Shown here: positions 44,692 through 57,656 of the stretch, in pieces
How positions within the stretch are numbered: the first letter of the stretch is position 1
How the letters are laid out: the number at the start of each line of letters is the position of its first letter
Assembly: GCA_963803545.1 (NCBI GenBank)
Contig: CAWDMX010000001.1
Span: 558,001 to 622,000, forward strand
Reading direction: 5' to 3'
DNA from: Legionella_C sp963803545
GTDB taxonomy: Bacteria; Pseudomonadota; Gammaproteobacteria; Legionellales; Legionellaceae
DNA length: 64,000 bases
Notes under the pieces: model-generated
Told to the model about the DNA's origin: nothing
The model's input: the letters and a program-made list of their open reading frames with translations, nothing else
Database searches by the model: none
Made by a program: the position numbers and the translations under genes

Positions 44692-45882
44692 TTAGAGAAA
44701 AATCCGCCAAAGAGCGTTTAGTAATAAAAACAGCGAGGAGACAATCACGACCAATTGCGTAAATGCGCCACCAGCAACCCGGTAAAGAGGGTTAAATTTT
44801 TTCCTACCGTAAACCGTCATCAAACACGGCAGCAGCAAAAGCAAAATAATACAGCAGATTCCCGCGTAGCTCAGTGCGTATAAATACAAACCTGGATAGC
44901 AATAGACCAAAAATAACGGTGGTAAAAAAGTAATTCCATATAAAAACAGCCCGGAGCCGCCTTTTTGAGTAATATTTAAACCATCCGCCAGAAAACTTAA
45001 AAGGCATAAAGATACACCTAAAAACGCAGTTAGCATACAAATTGAACTAAAAGCATTGAATAATTGGCTGATAAAGCGATTATGAATGGTGGCGGAAATT
45101 GCAAGCGCCAGACCGCTGTTGGTATTAGGCTCGTGCAGCAAAGCGCCCAAACCCTGGCTCCCGGTTGTTGGAATGCTGCCAATGATTACTAAGTCCCAGG
45201 CAATATAGCAAATCAAAGGGATTAACGATCCAATCCATATAACTTGGCGTAGTTTCGTAATATCATCATCAAAATAATCACGCAAATTAGGGACTATGAT
45301 TGCAAAACCAAAAGAGGTTAGCAAAATAGTGACACTTGAAAATATAAGGGAGCAATTACCGCTGATAAGGTTCTGCGAAGCAACATTGGGACTAATAATT
45401 ATTAATAAAATGAAAAATACAAACAGTTTACCAAACATTAAACTTCGGTTAATCATATCGACCTGCCTAATGCCACTGTAAGCAATACAGCCGAACCCCC
45501 CGGTAAATAGTATCATCGCAAACCAAGAGGGAATAGCGATGCCCGAGAGACTAAAGAGGTGATGAAAGACATCGGCGCCGCCGGCTATGTAGGCAGCAAG
45601 CAAGCTGTAGAGTAACAGCAGATAGGAAAGCCAGGTGAGGAACATACCAGGAGTTCCAAGTGTGGCTATTGCCATGGACATCATATTGCTGCCACGAGGC
45701 AGATATAAATTCGCTTCAAGTATAAACAATGCGCCCAAAGTCATTAGCATCCAGCACGCAAATAGAAACACAGACGATTGCCAAAAACCAATTACACTGT
45801 TAACCACGGGCAGGGCAAGCATCCCACCACCAATGGACGTACCTACAATTAATAATACTCCGCCAATAAAACGAGAATTCAT
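44692..45882 (-). CDS. tyrP: Aromatic amino acid (tyrosine) transporter, TyrP/HAAAP family, copy 2
   Basis: A 396-residue paralogue of the downstream gene with the same layout: GGVLLIVGTSIGGGMLALPVVNS in helix 1, LGALFILEANLYLPRGSNMMSMA in helix 2-3 and FAIIVPNLRDYFDDD mid-protein. Eleven hydrophobic segments. The two copies are collinear over their full length but clearly diverged, so the duplication is not recent. AGG precedes the ATG by about 7 bases. Predicted proton-coupled aromatic amino acid uptake across the inner membrane. Confidence 0.88.
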   Translation of the reverse strand: MNSRFIGGVLLIVGTSIGGGMLALPVVNSVIGFWQSSVFLFACWMLMTLGALFILEANLYLPRGSNMMSMAIATLGTPGMFLTWLSYLLLLYSLLAAYIAGGADVFHHLFSLSGIAIPSWFAMILFTGGFGCIAYSGIRQVDMINRSLMFGKLFVFFILLIIISPNVASQNLISGNCSLIFSSVTILLTSFGFAIIVPNLRDYFDDDITKLRQVIWIGSLIPLICYIAWDLVIIGSIPTTGSQGLGALLHEPNTNSGLALAISATIHNRFISQLFNAFSSICMLTAFLGVSLCLLSFLADGLNITQKGGSGLFLYGITFLPPLFLVYCYPGLYLYALSYAGICCIILLLLLPCLMTVYGRKKFNPLYRVAGGAFTQLVVIVSSLFLLLNALWRIFL

Positions 45883-45898
45883 AACAACCTAAGGACTA

Positions 45899-46579
45899 TT
45901 ATTTAGTTTTGCCCCAATATTTAAAGGAGTCTTGGGGGTAGCTATTGTTAAACCATTGTATTTCAATGCGTCTATTTTGCGCACTTCCGTGAATAATTCT
46001 ATTATCCGAAACGCGGTGCTTTTCTCCATAGCCCTCCGCGTGCAAACGCTTTGAGCTTACGTCATGAGCCCATAAGAAAGTAAGCATGGTTTCTGCCTGT
46101 GCTTGAGACAGGGTGTTTTTATGATAAGTAGAACCTACGTTATCCGTAAAGCCGGCAATATAAATGACAGTATTCGGGAAGCTGTTTAAAAGCTGTGGAA
46201 TAAGAATTAGTCCCTTATAACACAATTCCTTAAGACGTGCCGTGTTGGCGTAATAATACCTATCAACCGGTACGATAAGCGTGTGCAAGTCGCCGTATTG
46301 CACATACTGTATGTCGTATTTTTGCAATTTAGTGAGAATACCGGAAGTGGATTTTTGCGCTAAACCTCGGGACAAGCCAACTCCTGCCCCAACTCCCGCG
46401 CCCAGAGCGGGCGCCCCGAAAACCGCGCCATAACCCGTACCAACCGCGGTGCCACCGACCACCTCTGCCTGAACGGGGCTGTATTTAGCAAAATTATTAT
46501 AGGGAGGATGGTAACAGCTGCTTAAAATAAAAGGCAAACTACCTAAAATTGTTGAGTACATAATTTGCCTAAATTGCAT
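45899..46579 (-). CDS. OmpA-family lipoprotein with glycine-zipper segment
   Basis: A 226-residue protein from ATG 46579 (AGGA 6 bases upstream). Lipobox ILSSC marks a lipid anchor. A Gly-zipper segment (GGTAVGTGYGAVFGAPALGAG, about 43-75) may insert in a membrane. The C-terminal OmpA-like peptidoglycan-binding domain has IAGFTDNVGS, LSQAQAETMLTFL and EGYGEKHRVSDN ending QNRRIEI. It should link the envelope to peptidoglycan. Legionella type IV secretion uses a related lipoprotein (IcmN/DotK); identity with it is not shown here. Confidence 0.85.
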   Translation of the reverse strand: MQFRQIMYSTILGSLPFILSSCYHPPYNNFAKYSPVQAEVVGGTAVGTGYGAVFGAPALGAGVGAGVGLSRGLAQKSTSGILTKLQKYDIQYVQYGDLHTLIVPVDRYYYANTARLKELCYKGLILIPQLLNSFPNTVIYIAGFTDNVGSTYHKNTLSQAQAETMLTFLWAHDVSSKRLHAEGYGEKHRVSDNRIIHGSAQNRRIEIQWFNNSYPQDSFKYWGKTK

Positions 46580-46761
46580 CACTAATCCTTTTAACTATTA
46601 ATAAGAACATTATTAAGCATCGGCTAATTTTACGCAATCCTATAGGTAAGAAAGATTGCGATACATGATGCGATACCAATAAGGTTATTTAAAAACACCG
46701 AGCGCGCTCTGGATAAGAAATTAATGGCAGAACTGTTGCGCTGCGAGATTACAACCCTGAG

Positions 46762-47718
46762 TCACTGTACCCTGCCAATAACTTTTTGGATATTAATACC
46801 TTTAATAGTAGGGCTGGTTCGTGCGCGTTTGAGGTAATCAATGAGGGGTGTGTCTATAACCCTGTTATCTATTGAAGACGCTTGACGAAATAGTAAAATC
46901 CCATCTTGCCAAAACGCAAATCCTAAGTGAGATATATTGCATCTTGTTCCAATTTGCTCAGTAATGTTCCAGTTGGGACGCACAATCTCAATTATCGATC
47001 CATGCGGTATTTGAGTAAAAATTTTGAGCTTGGGCGCGCCAGATTTATTGAATAAGATATCCAAAGGTAAGTATGGGACTTCTTCAATGGACTGCGGCTG
47101 TGAATAAGCTAAGTTTTGCAATTGTTCTAAGAGCAGTTTTTTATTTGCCAAGGAAAGCGCATCTATTTTAATAGCTTCAATCGGTTTTTTTTGATACCAA
47201 GCGGGTTTATTAATCAATGCACGCGCTATTTTAGCAATAGGTTTATCGTGTACGCCTGTAATTGAAAAAGTAATATCCTTTATAAATCCTTGCTTTTGAT
47301 TATTTCTATTCCAATCAAGACCGGTAAAATGATTTCGATTTTGATAGCTTATCTGCCCATTTTTGTAGCGAATTTTATTGATAAGCTGCTTAAACTGCTG
47401 TGGGTTAGACCCAAGAGCTAAGGCAAGGACGGTGTCCACAAATGTTTCACAATCAAAACTATCAAAACGGTACAGAGGGGCTTTATCAAACGTTCCTTCA
47501 TTTCCTTCTCCTAGAGCTGCTAGCAAGTAAGGTTTGCCCAAAAATTGATTGCTGATAAATTGCAGTCGCGCAGCTACTGAAAGCTTAGGGTTGCGTAAGA
47601 GCTTATGGTATATTAATTGGGAGCTTAACGCGGTGTTATCGAAAGAATTTTGTGCGCTTAAAGAGCTGGTAAAAAGAAGAACAACAAGTATTAGTCGATA
47701 GGACAGAAAAGTTTTCAT
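46762..47718 (-). CDS. Exported DUF1460 (amidase-like cysteine hydrolase) protein
   Basis: A 318-residue protein from ATG 47718, giving a clean signal peptide (MKTFLSYRLILVVLLFTSSLSA); ATG 47730 is possible. DUF1460 motifs: KPYLLAALGEG, DSFDCETFVDTVLALAL with the probable catalytic Cys, FTGLDWNRNN, and NISHLGFAFW with the probable catalytic His. DUF1460 has an NlpC/P60-like fold related to N-acetylmuramoyl-alanine amidases, so it may cleave peptidoglycan fragments in the periplasm. It is divergent from the spmA-like gene, and their upstream regions overlap. Confidence 0.83.
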   Translation of the reverse strand: MKTFLSYRLILVVLLFTSSLSAQNSFDNTALSSQLIYHKLLRNPKLSVAARLQFISNQFLGKPYLLAALGEGNEGTFDKAPLYRFDSFDCETFVDTVLALALGSNPQQFKQLINKIRYKNGQISYQNRNHFTGLDWNRNNQKQGFIKDITFSITGVHDKPIAKIARALINKPAWYQKKPIEAIKIDALSLANKKLLLEQLQNLAYSQPQSIEEVPYLPLDILFNKSGAPKLKIFTQIPHGSIIEIVRPNWNITEQIGTRCNISHLGFAFWQDGILLFRQASSIDNRVIDTPLIDYLKRARTSPTIKGINIQKVIGRVQ

Positions 47719-47780
47719 AGTGGTACTCATGATTAGCGTTATCGATAATAATACGTGAAAAAAATTTATAAGGAACCCTT

Positions 47781-48389
47781 GTGTTAAATGCAATTTGGTT
47801 GGCGATGTTATTTTTATCCGTCATTATAGGTGTTATTGAAGATAGAATAGATCAAGTCGTTCAATCGGTAACTGAATCGGCTAAGTTAGGTTTTGAAATT
47901 GCTTTAGCTTTAGCTGGAATTATGGCGCTTTGGTTGGGATTGATGAATATTGCGACCCAATCAGGATTAATACATGTTTTTGTAAGAATTTTAAAACCAG
48001 TACTAGTGCGTTTATTTCCAGAGATACCTTTAGAACACCCCGCAATGTCGGCAGTGGCTTTAAATATTGCAGCCAATATGCTCGGGCTTGCAAATGCCGC
48101 GACCCCCTTTGGCTTAAAAGCGATGCAGGAGTTGCAAAAACTCAACCAACATACTCACGTTGCAAGCAATGCGATGTGTACATTCTTAGCGGTTAACACC
48201 TCTAGCGTGCAGTTAATACCGGCTACCGCAATGGCCTTTTTAGTAGCAAATGGGAACCTTCATCCTAGTAGTATTGTTATAAGCTCGCTTTTTGCAACCA
48301 CCTGCTCAACGGTGACAGCGATTATCGCTGTAAAATTTTTCGCACAGCTCCCATGCTTTCGGATTAGTAATCCTGAGGAGACGCGCTAA
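47781..48389 (+). CDS. SpmA-like nucleoside-recognition (Gate) domain membrane protein
   Basis: A 202-residue protein from GTG 47781 with AAGGAA 6 bases upstream. It starts with two hydrophobic segments and carries the SpmA/Gate pattern SAKLGFEIALALAGIMALWLGLMNIA, then NIAANMLGLANAATPFGLKAM. It forms a pair with the next gene, which starts on its last stop-codon base. Such SpmA/SpmB pairs occur widely in non-sporulating bacteria as inner-membrane proteins of unknown transport role. Confidence 0.88.
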   Translation: MLNAIWLAMLFLSVIIGVIEDRIDQVVQSVTESAKLGFEIALALAGIMALWLGLMNIATQSGLIHVFVRILKPVLVRLFPEIPLEHPAMSAVALNIAANMLGLANAATPFGLKAMQELQKLNQHTHVASNAMCTFLAVNTSSVQLIPATAMAFLVANGNLHPSSIVISSLFATTCSTVTAIIAVKFFAQLPCFRISNPEETR

Positions 48390-48922
48390 TGTCGGTTATG
48401 AACCTAATTTCAAACAGTCTTTTTTTATCGTTTATAGTAGGCATACCGGCTTACGGTGCTTTAAAAAGAATCAATGTATTTGACGCATTTGTTGAGGGAG
48501 CTAAAGAGGGTTTCGATATTAGCATTAAGTTAGTGCCTTTTTTAATTGCAATACTTGTTGCCATCGGAATGCTTCGTGCATCGGGGTTCTTTGAGTTATT
48601 AGGTGTTGCCCTTGCGCCCTTGCTGTCACGTATTGGAATGTCTCCGGATTTATTGCCACTTGCGCTAATAAGGCCATTTTCCGGGAGTGCGTCCATTGGC
48701 ATCATGGCGGATGTAATCCATCACAACGGAGGAAATTCTTTAGTGGCGAAAACCGCAGCAACCATGATGGGTAGTACCGAGACCACCTTTTATGTTGTCG
48801 CTGTTTATTTTGGAGCTGTTGGCATTAAAAGAACGCGTCACGCTATTCCAGCCGGCTTGTTAGCCGACCTTGTAGGTGTGATAGCGAGTGTCGTAATCTG
48901 CCGGTATTTATTCAGCAATTAA
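48389..48922 (+). CDS. SpmB-like nucleoside-recognition (Gate) domain membrane protein
   Basis: A 177-residue protein whose ATG shares one base with the spmA-like stop (TAATG). Gate-domain motifs: FVEGAKEGFDISIKLVPFLIAILVAIGMLRASG, LIRPFSGSASIGIMADV and MMGSTETTFYVVAVYFGAVGIKRTRHA. Four to five membrane segments. It is probably co-translated with its partner. Function is unknown in non-sporulating bacteria. Confidence 0.88.
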   Translation: MSVMNLISNSLFLSFIVGIPAYGALKRINVFDAFVEGAKEGFDISIKLVPFLIAILVAIGMLRASGFFELLGVALAPLLSRIGMSPDLLPLALIRPFSGSASIGIMADVIHHNGGNSLVAKTAATMMGSTETTFYVVAVYFGAVGIKRTRHAIPAGLLADLVGVIASVVICRYLFSN

Positions 48923-50307
48923 CCATGCAGTGTAGTTGCCACACTATGATTCTCGGCGTAATGTTTCTCTTCAAAACGTTTTAGCTGCGCTAACATTGTT
49001 GCCGAATGAGCTTTAAACGCCAGTTTTTCACGCGCTGGAACAGGATTGCCGCGAGGTAAATCTATGGTCGCAGGATTTTTAGGCTGTTCTTTAATTCGAA
49101 ACTCATAATGACAGTGGGGTCCTGAAGCCATGCCGGTTTGTCCAACGTAACCAATAACTTGATCACGCCGTACATAAGATCCTCTACTCAGTCCTTTTTG
49201 AAACTTTAGCATATGCGCGTAAATGGTCGTAAACCGATTATAATGATTAATGCGAATAACATTCCCATACCCGTTTTGACGACCAATCATCTCTATTTTC
49301 CCATCGCCTGTAGCTTTGATTGGTGTACCTATGCGAGCGGCCAAATCAATTCCTTTATGCGACCGTCGATAATGAAGTATTGGGTGGTAGCGCGATAGGC
49401 TGAACGTAGAGCTGATATGGCTAAAGCGTATCGGGTAGCGATTGAACGCTTTTTTAAGGCTATTGCCCTGGGGGTTATAGTAATCGGCATGCCCATTACG
49501 GCTAATATGCTGTACAGCTTGGAACGTTTTACCACGGTTTTTGTAGGATACCGCAACGATATCTCCAGTAGAAACAAGTTTGTCACGAATAAAGGAGGCC
49601 TTATATATGAGCGTAAATTGATCACCCGAGCGCACTTCTTTAGAAAAATTTATTTCATTGGCTAAAATCTGGGTCATCTGCCGGATTAATTTGCTGGGAA
49701 TATTCTGGCGTTTAGCGGTGTTGTATAAAGAGCTTCTCACCGTGGCAGTTAAAAAAATATTTTTAGTGGTTGATTTATGTTTTTGTACCTGGCTTGGATA
49801 GTGTTGGCCGTTTCGAGTAACCACAATATATTGACTAATATTGATGGGGATAATCATTTTCTCTAAACTATGACCTTTAACTAAAAGCTGCAACTCTTGA
49901 CTAACCGGCAAGCGTTTGAAAGCCGTCGAGCGAGGGTTGTCTTTCAGTATTTGTGGTAAAACAGATTTATCTATTTGCAGTCGATTAAAAATTGCAGCCA
50001 GTGAATCATTGGCGGATGTTTTAACAATTTTCCATTCACACCGTAATTTAACAGGCGGCGGGTTTTTCAGTTGTACTCTGGGGGTTGCTGCATTTTTTAA
50101 CACAGCGGTTGATAATGGGTGGTTGTCGGAGCTCTTGTCCAAATCAGGAAGCACTACTGGGATATGAGCGATATGCGATTGCGGGTAATGATGAAAAATT
50201 TTCACCAGAAAAAAAGGAAGCATAAATGCAACTATTAATGCAAACAAAGCCAACAATTTAGAAGGCTTTTTTGGTCTATTTAATGAGACATTGCATCGTG
50301 AATCCAT
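48919..50307 (-). CDS. M23-family peptidoglycan endopeptidase (MepM-like)
   Basis: A 462-residue protein with one N-terminal membrane anchor (KLLALFALIVAFMLPFFLVKIF, about 17-38). A LysM-/OapA-like region follows (WKIVKTSANDSLAAIFNRLQID). The C-terminal LytM/M23 domain has zinc ligands in HYRRSHKGIDLAA (HxxxD) and GPHCHYEFR (HxH). It should cut peptide crosslinks in the periplasm to allow wall growth. Its stop overlaps the spmB-like 3' end convergently by 4 bases. AAGGCG precedes the ATG. Confidence 0.9.
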   Translation of the reverse strand: MDSRCNVSLNRPKKPSKLLALFALIVAFMLPFFLVKIFHHYPQSHIAHIPVVLPDLDKSSDNHPLSTAVLKNAATPRVQLKNPPPVKLRCEWKIVKTSANDSLAAIFNRLQIDKSVLPQILKDNPRSTAFKRLPVSQELQLLVKGHSLEKMIIPINISQYIVVTRNGQHYPSQVQKHKSTTKNIFLTATVRSSLYNTAKRQNIPSKLIRQMTQILANEINFSKEVRSGDQFTLIYKASFIRDKLVSTGDIVAVSYKNRGKTFQAVQHISRNGHADYYNPQGNSLKKAFNRYPIRFSHISSTFSLSRYHPILHYRRSHKGIDLAARIGTPIKATGDGKIEMIGRQNGYGNVIRINHYNRFTTIYAHMLKFQKGLSRGSYVRRDQVIGYVGQTGMASGPHCHYEFRIKEQPKNPATIDLPRGNPVPAREKLAFKAHSATMLAQLKRFEEKHYAENHSVATTLHG

Positions 50308-50597
50308 GTATCGCCTTTATAACTTTTATTATAATTAGTTAGAGCAAATGAAAAGTTGAACAGACAGCAAACTATTATTGTATAAAATTAATAACTCATC
50401 CATGAATAGTGTCCAACTATTTAAGCGCTCTGTGTAAAAAATGATATGCTTTGAGTACAAATTAACCGAGCTAAGATACTCGCTGCAATAAGTTAGGTCA
50501 ATGATTACCGCATATTTTTTAAAAAAACGATGATTTAATATCACAATTTGTTGTACTTATGGTACTTTTAAAGCTTTATTTTCCACTAAGAGGTCCC

Positions 50598-51803
50598 ATG
50601 TCTACAGATGTTAATACAGTCTTTCAAGAGTTGACGCGCGGTTGCGCCGAAATACTAGTTGCCGCCGAGCTTGAAAAAAAATTAGCTGAGAATAGACCGT
50701 TAACAATAAAAGTAGGGTTCGATCCAACTGCGGCCGATTTGCATCTTGGCCATACCGTTTTATTGCATAAGATGCGTCAATTTCAAAAATACGGCCATAC
50801 GGTGGTATTCCTAATCGGTGATTTTACCGCTCGAATCGGTGACCCTACTGGTAAAAATATTACTCGAAAGCCTTTAAGCCGTGAGGAGGTTCTAGCCAAT
50901 GCGCAAACCTACCAGCAGCAGGTATACAAAGTATTGGATGCATCACGTACGCGCATTGAATTTAATTCAGATTGGCTAGGCACGCTCTCAGCAGCCGACT
51001 TGATCCAACTAGCCTCCTCGCATACGGTAGCTCGCATGCTGGAGCGCGATGATTTTCACAAGCGCTATACGGGCAATCAGCCTATAGCTATCCATGAGTT
51101 TCTGTACCCACTTTTACAGGGGCACGACTCCGTGGTTTTGAAAGCGGATGTGGAAATTGGTGGAACGGACCAAAAGTTCAACTTATTAATGGGAAGGGAG
51201 TTGCAAAAAAACGCCAACCTTAATCCCCAGGTTGTGATGATGATGCCGTTGTTGGAAGGTCTGGATGGTGTAAAGAAGATGTCTAAATCTTTGAACAACT
51301 ATATAGGTATAGACGAAGCACCTGAAAATATGTTTGGTAAAATAATGTCTATTAGTGACGACCTAATGTGGCGTTATTTCAATTTATTAAGTGATAAAAG
51401 TTTGAGCGACATTACCCTTTTGCAACAACAGGCAGCTGCAGGTTTAAATCCACGAGATATTAAAGTCCAACTTGCTAAAGAAATTATTGAGCGTTTTCAC
51501 AGCAGTGAAGCTGCTGAAAAAGCGCATCAAGCATTTACCCATCGCTTTCAACACGGAAATATACCCGAAAATTTAAGCGAACAGATTGTATACACAGAAG
51601 AAGGTGTTTCACTCGTGCTAGTAATGAAGCAAATTGCGCTTACTAAAAGTACCTCAGAAGCCATGAGGCTTATAAAGCAAGGAGCAGTTAAAGTTAATGG
51701 TGAACGTGTAGTCGACAGCAATTATTTTCTAAATTTACACGGTAAGTATATAATTCAAGCAGGTAAATTACGTTTTGCTAAAGTAAGGCTAGAAAAAGCA
51801 TAA
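50598..51803 (+). CDS. tyrS: Tyrosyl-tRNA synthetase
   Basis: A 401-residue class I synthetase from ATG 50598 (AAGAGG 6 bases upstream). HIGH-type motif HLGHTVLLHKM, KMSKS in VKKMSKSLNNYIG, the tyrosine pocket in PLLQGHDSVVLKADVEIGGTDQKFN, and a C-terminal S4 RNA-binding domain (SEAMRLIKQGAVKVNGERV). Length and the ADLHLGH signature fit the TyrRS type 2 group. It lies just upstream of the rRNA promoter. Confidence 0.96.
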   Translation: MSTDVNTVFQELTRGCAEILVAAELEKKLAENRPLTIKVGFDPTAADLHLGHTVLLHKMRQFQKYGHTVVFLIGDFTARIGDPTGKNITRKPLSREEVLANAQTYQQQVYKVLDASRTRIEFNSDWLGTLSAADLIQLASSHTVARMLERDDFHKRYTGNQPIAIHEFLYPLLQGHDSVVLKADVEIGGTDQKFNLLMGRELQKNANLNPQVVMMMPLLEGLDGVKKMSKSLNNYIGIDEAPENMFGKIMSISDDLMWRYFNLLSDKSLSDITLLQQQAAAGLNPRDIKVQLAKEIIERFHSSEAAEKAHQAFTHRFQHGNIPENLSEQIVYTEEGVSLVLVMKQIALTKSTSEAMRLIKQGAVKVNGERVVDSNYFLNLHGKYIIQAGKLRFAKVRLEKA

Positions 51804-51829
51804 ATTTAAAAAATAAAGTTAGAAAGGAG

Positions 51830-51857
51830 TTGACATAGGAATAGGAATGAGTAGAAT
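51830..51857 (+). promoter_or_regulatory. rRNA operon promoter
   Basis: TTGACA (51830-51835), 16-base spacer, TAGAAT (51852-51857), followed by a GC-rich discriminator (ACGCATCACGCC), typical of stringently controlled rRNA promoters. It is the only strong match between tyrS and 16S. Confidence 0.75.
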
Positions 51858-51901
51858 ACGCATCACGCCGACGGGGCGACATTCATTAAGAACCTGAGAA
51901 G

Positions 51902-51920
51902 ACAAACTGTGTGGGCGCTC
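51902..51920 (+). promoter_or_regulatory. 5' arm of 16S precursor processing stem
   Basis: This 19-base segment is perfectly complementary to 53552-53570 beyond the 3' end of 16S. The two arms would form the RNase III stem that frames pre-16S rRNA. Confidence 0.85.
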
Positions 51921-51984
51921 TGCGAAGGGCGAACAAGTATAGAAGTAGAAAGCAAAACCAGAGAAAGACTGGTGCTAGAGAATT

Positions 51985-53529
<1,545 letters not shown>

Positions 53530-53551
53530 ATGAAGTGAAAGCCTTATTGCC

Positions 53552-53570
53552 GAGCGCCCACACAGTTTGT
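53552..53570 (+). promoter_or_regulatory. 3' arm of 16S precursor processing stem
   Basis: Perfect 19-base complement of 51902-51920. Paired, they give the RNase III substrate that releases pre-16S. Confidence 0.85.
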
Positions 53571-53617
53571 TTTCAAGATATAGAAGCGCCGAGTGCATTA
53601 GTGTACAAGTAAGCGAT

Positions 53618-53693
53618 GGGGTTGTAGCTCAGCTGGGAGAGCACCTGCCTTGCACGCAGGGGGTCGGGAGTTCGATCCTCCCCGGCTCCACCA
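53618..53693 (+). tRNA. tRNA-Ala (TGC)
   Basis: 76 bases in the 16S-23S spacer, with CCA encoded. Anticodon TGC in CCTTGCACG; T-arm GGTCGGGAGTTCGATCCTCC. It is the only tRNA in this spacer; a tRNA-Ile, common in gammaproteobacterial spacers, is absent. Confidence 0.97.
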
Positions 53694-53930
53694 AATTACA
53701 AGAGGTCTTCTATAGGATTATCAAGTTATCAATCTATTTTGATGCGACGGCGTTGAAGTGGATTGCTAACTGGGTTATCCAGGTGTTCATTAAAAATTAG
53801 GTAAAGAAAGAAGAGGAAACGAAGCGAATTAGTAACTCACTTGTCAATTTCCTTAATTTGAAGGACAGCAGGATTTTTTTTAGCCGTTATTTACGGCGAA
53901 TAAAAATGAGATGCTGTGTCACGATAATTG

Positions 53931-53939
53931 AGGTTATAT

Positions 53940-53946
<7 letters not shown>
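53931..53946 (+). promoter_or_regulatory. 5' arm of 23S precursor stem
   Basis: AGGTTATATGGTCAAG pairs perfectly over 16 bases with 56826-56841 at the other end of 23S, bringing the ends together for RNase III processing. Confidence 0.8.
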
Positions 53947-56833
<2,887 letters not shown>

Positions 56834-56972
56834 TATAACCTGAGTTATTGTGCAGGAATATGAAGTGAGTGCTTGCAAGAGCAACTAATGAGTGTATTTC
56901 TTCTTCTTTTTTTACCGCGTAGGGCGGCTGTTTTTTCTTAATAGGAAGGATGTCCGTACTACGATACCAGTT

Positions 56973-57090
56973 TTCCTGGCGACATTAGCGGTTTGGAACC
57001 ACCTGAATCCATCTCGAACTCAGAAGTGAAACATTCCAGCGCCGATGATAGTGTGGGGTCTCCCCATGTGAAAGTAGGTCATTGCCAGGG
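56973..57090 (+). rRNA. rrf: 5S ribosomal RNA
   Basis: Terminal helix TTCCTGGC pairs with GCCAGGG. The core CCGAACTCAGAAGTGAAAC-like segment appears as CTCGAACTCAGAAGTGAAAC, and GCGCCGATGATAGTGTGGGG is intact. About 118 bases. It lies 139 bases after 23S. Confidence 0.95.
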
Positions 57091-57139
57091 TTTTATTAAG
57101 CCGATATTACGGCATGCATGAAAATGCACAAAAGCACAT

Positions 57140-57215
<76 letters not shown>

Positions 57216-57224
57216 TTTAAGCTA

Positions 57225-57251
57225 ACCCGTAAAAAGATTCTTTTTGCGGGT
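57225..57251 (+). terminator. Hairpin ending the rRNA unit
   Basis: ACCCGTAAAAAG / CTTTTTGCGGGT (12-bp stem with one G-T pair, loop ATT), followed by TGTTGTTTAATTT. It lies 9 bases after tRNA-Thr and before the next promoter, so it is a probable rRNA operon terminator. Confidence 0.7.
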
Positions 57252-57297
57252 GTTGTTTAATTTCACAGTATTAAAAATAAATTGTGTATTTCTGTAC

Positions 57298-57326
57298 TTG
57301 ACTTTAAACAATTCATGAAAGACAAT
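57298..57326 (+). promoter_or_regulatory. Promoter of the tRNA-Tyr/tuf unit
   Basis: TTGACT (57298-57303), 17-base spacer, GACAAT (57321-57326), 12 bases before tRNA-Tyr. It separates transcription of the tRNA-tuf-secE block from the rRNA unit. Confidence 0.7.
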
Positions 57327-57338
57327 GGCTTTCTTTTT

Positions 57339-57424
<86 letters not shown>

Positions 57425-57433
57425 TAAAAAAAT

Positions 57434-57507
57434 GCGGGTGTAGTTCAATGGTAGAACTTCAGCCTTCCAAGCTGATAGCGTGGGTTCGATTCCCACCACC
57501 CGCTCCA
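57434..57507 (+). tRNA. tRNA-Gly (TCC)
   Basis: 74 bases, CCA encoded. Acceptor GCGGGTG, anticodon TCC in CTTCCAAG. Its place in the thr-tyr-gly-thr-tuf series matches E. coli tufB. Confidence 0.96.
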
Positions 57508-57545
57508 GTAATGATTTATGTTCAAAAAAATTTGTCTGTAGCTCA

Positions 57546-57621
<76 letters not shown>

Positions 57622-57656
57622 TAAATAATTAACTTATAAATAGGGGAGACTTTCCA

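Noticed and set aside
50335..50544. 69-residue minus-strand frame upstream of tyrS
   Set aside because: No ribosome-binding motif and AT-driven Leu/Tyr/Asn composition; it lies in the divergent promoter region of tyrS and the M23 gene.
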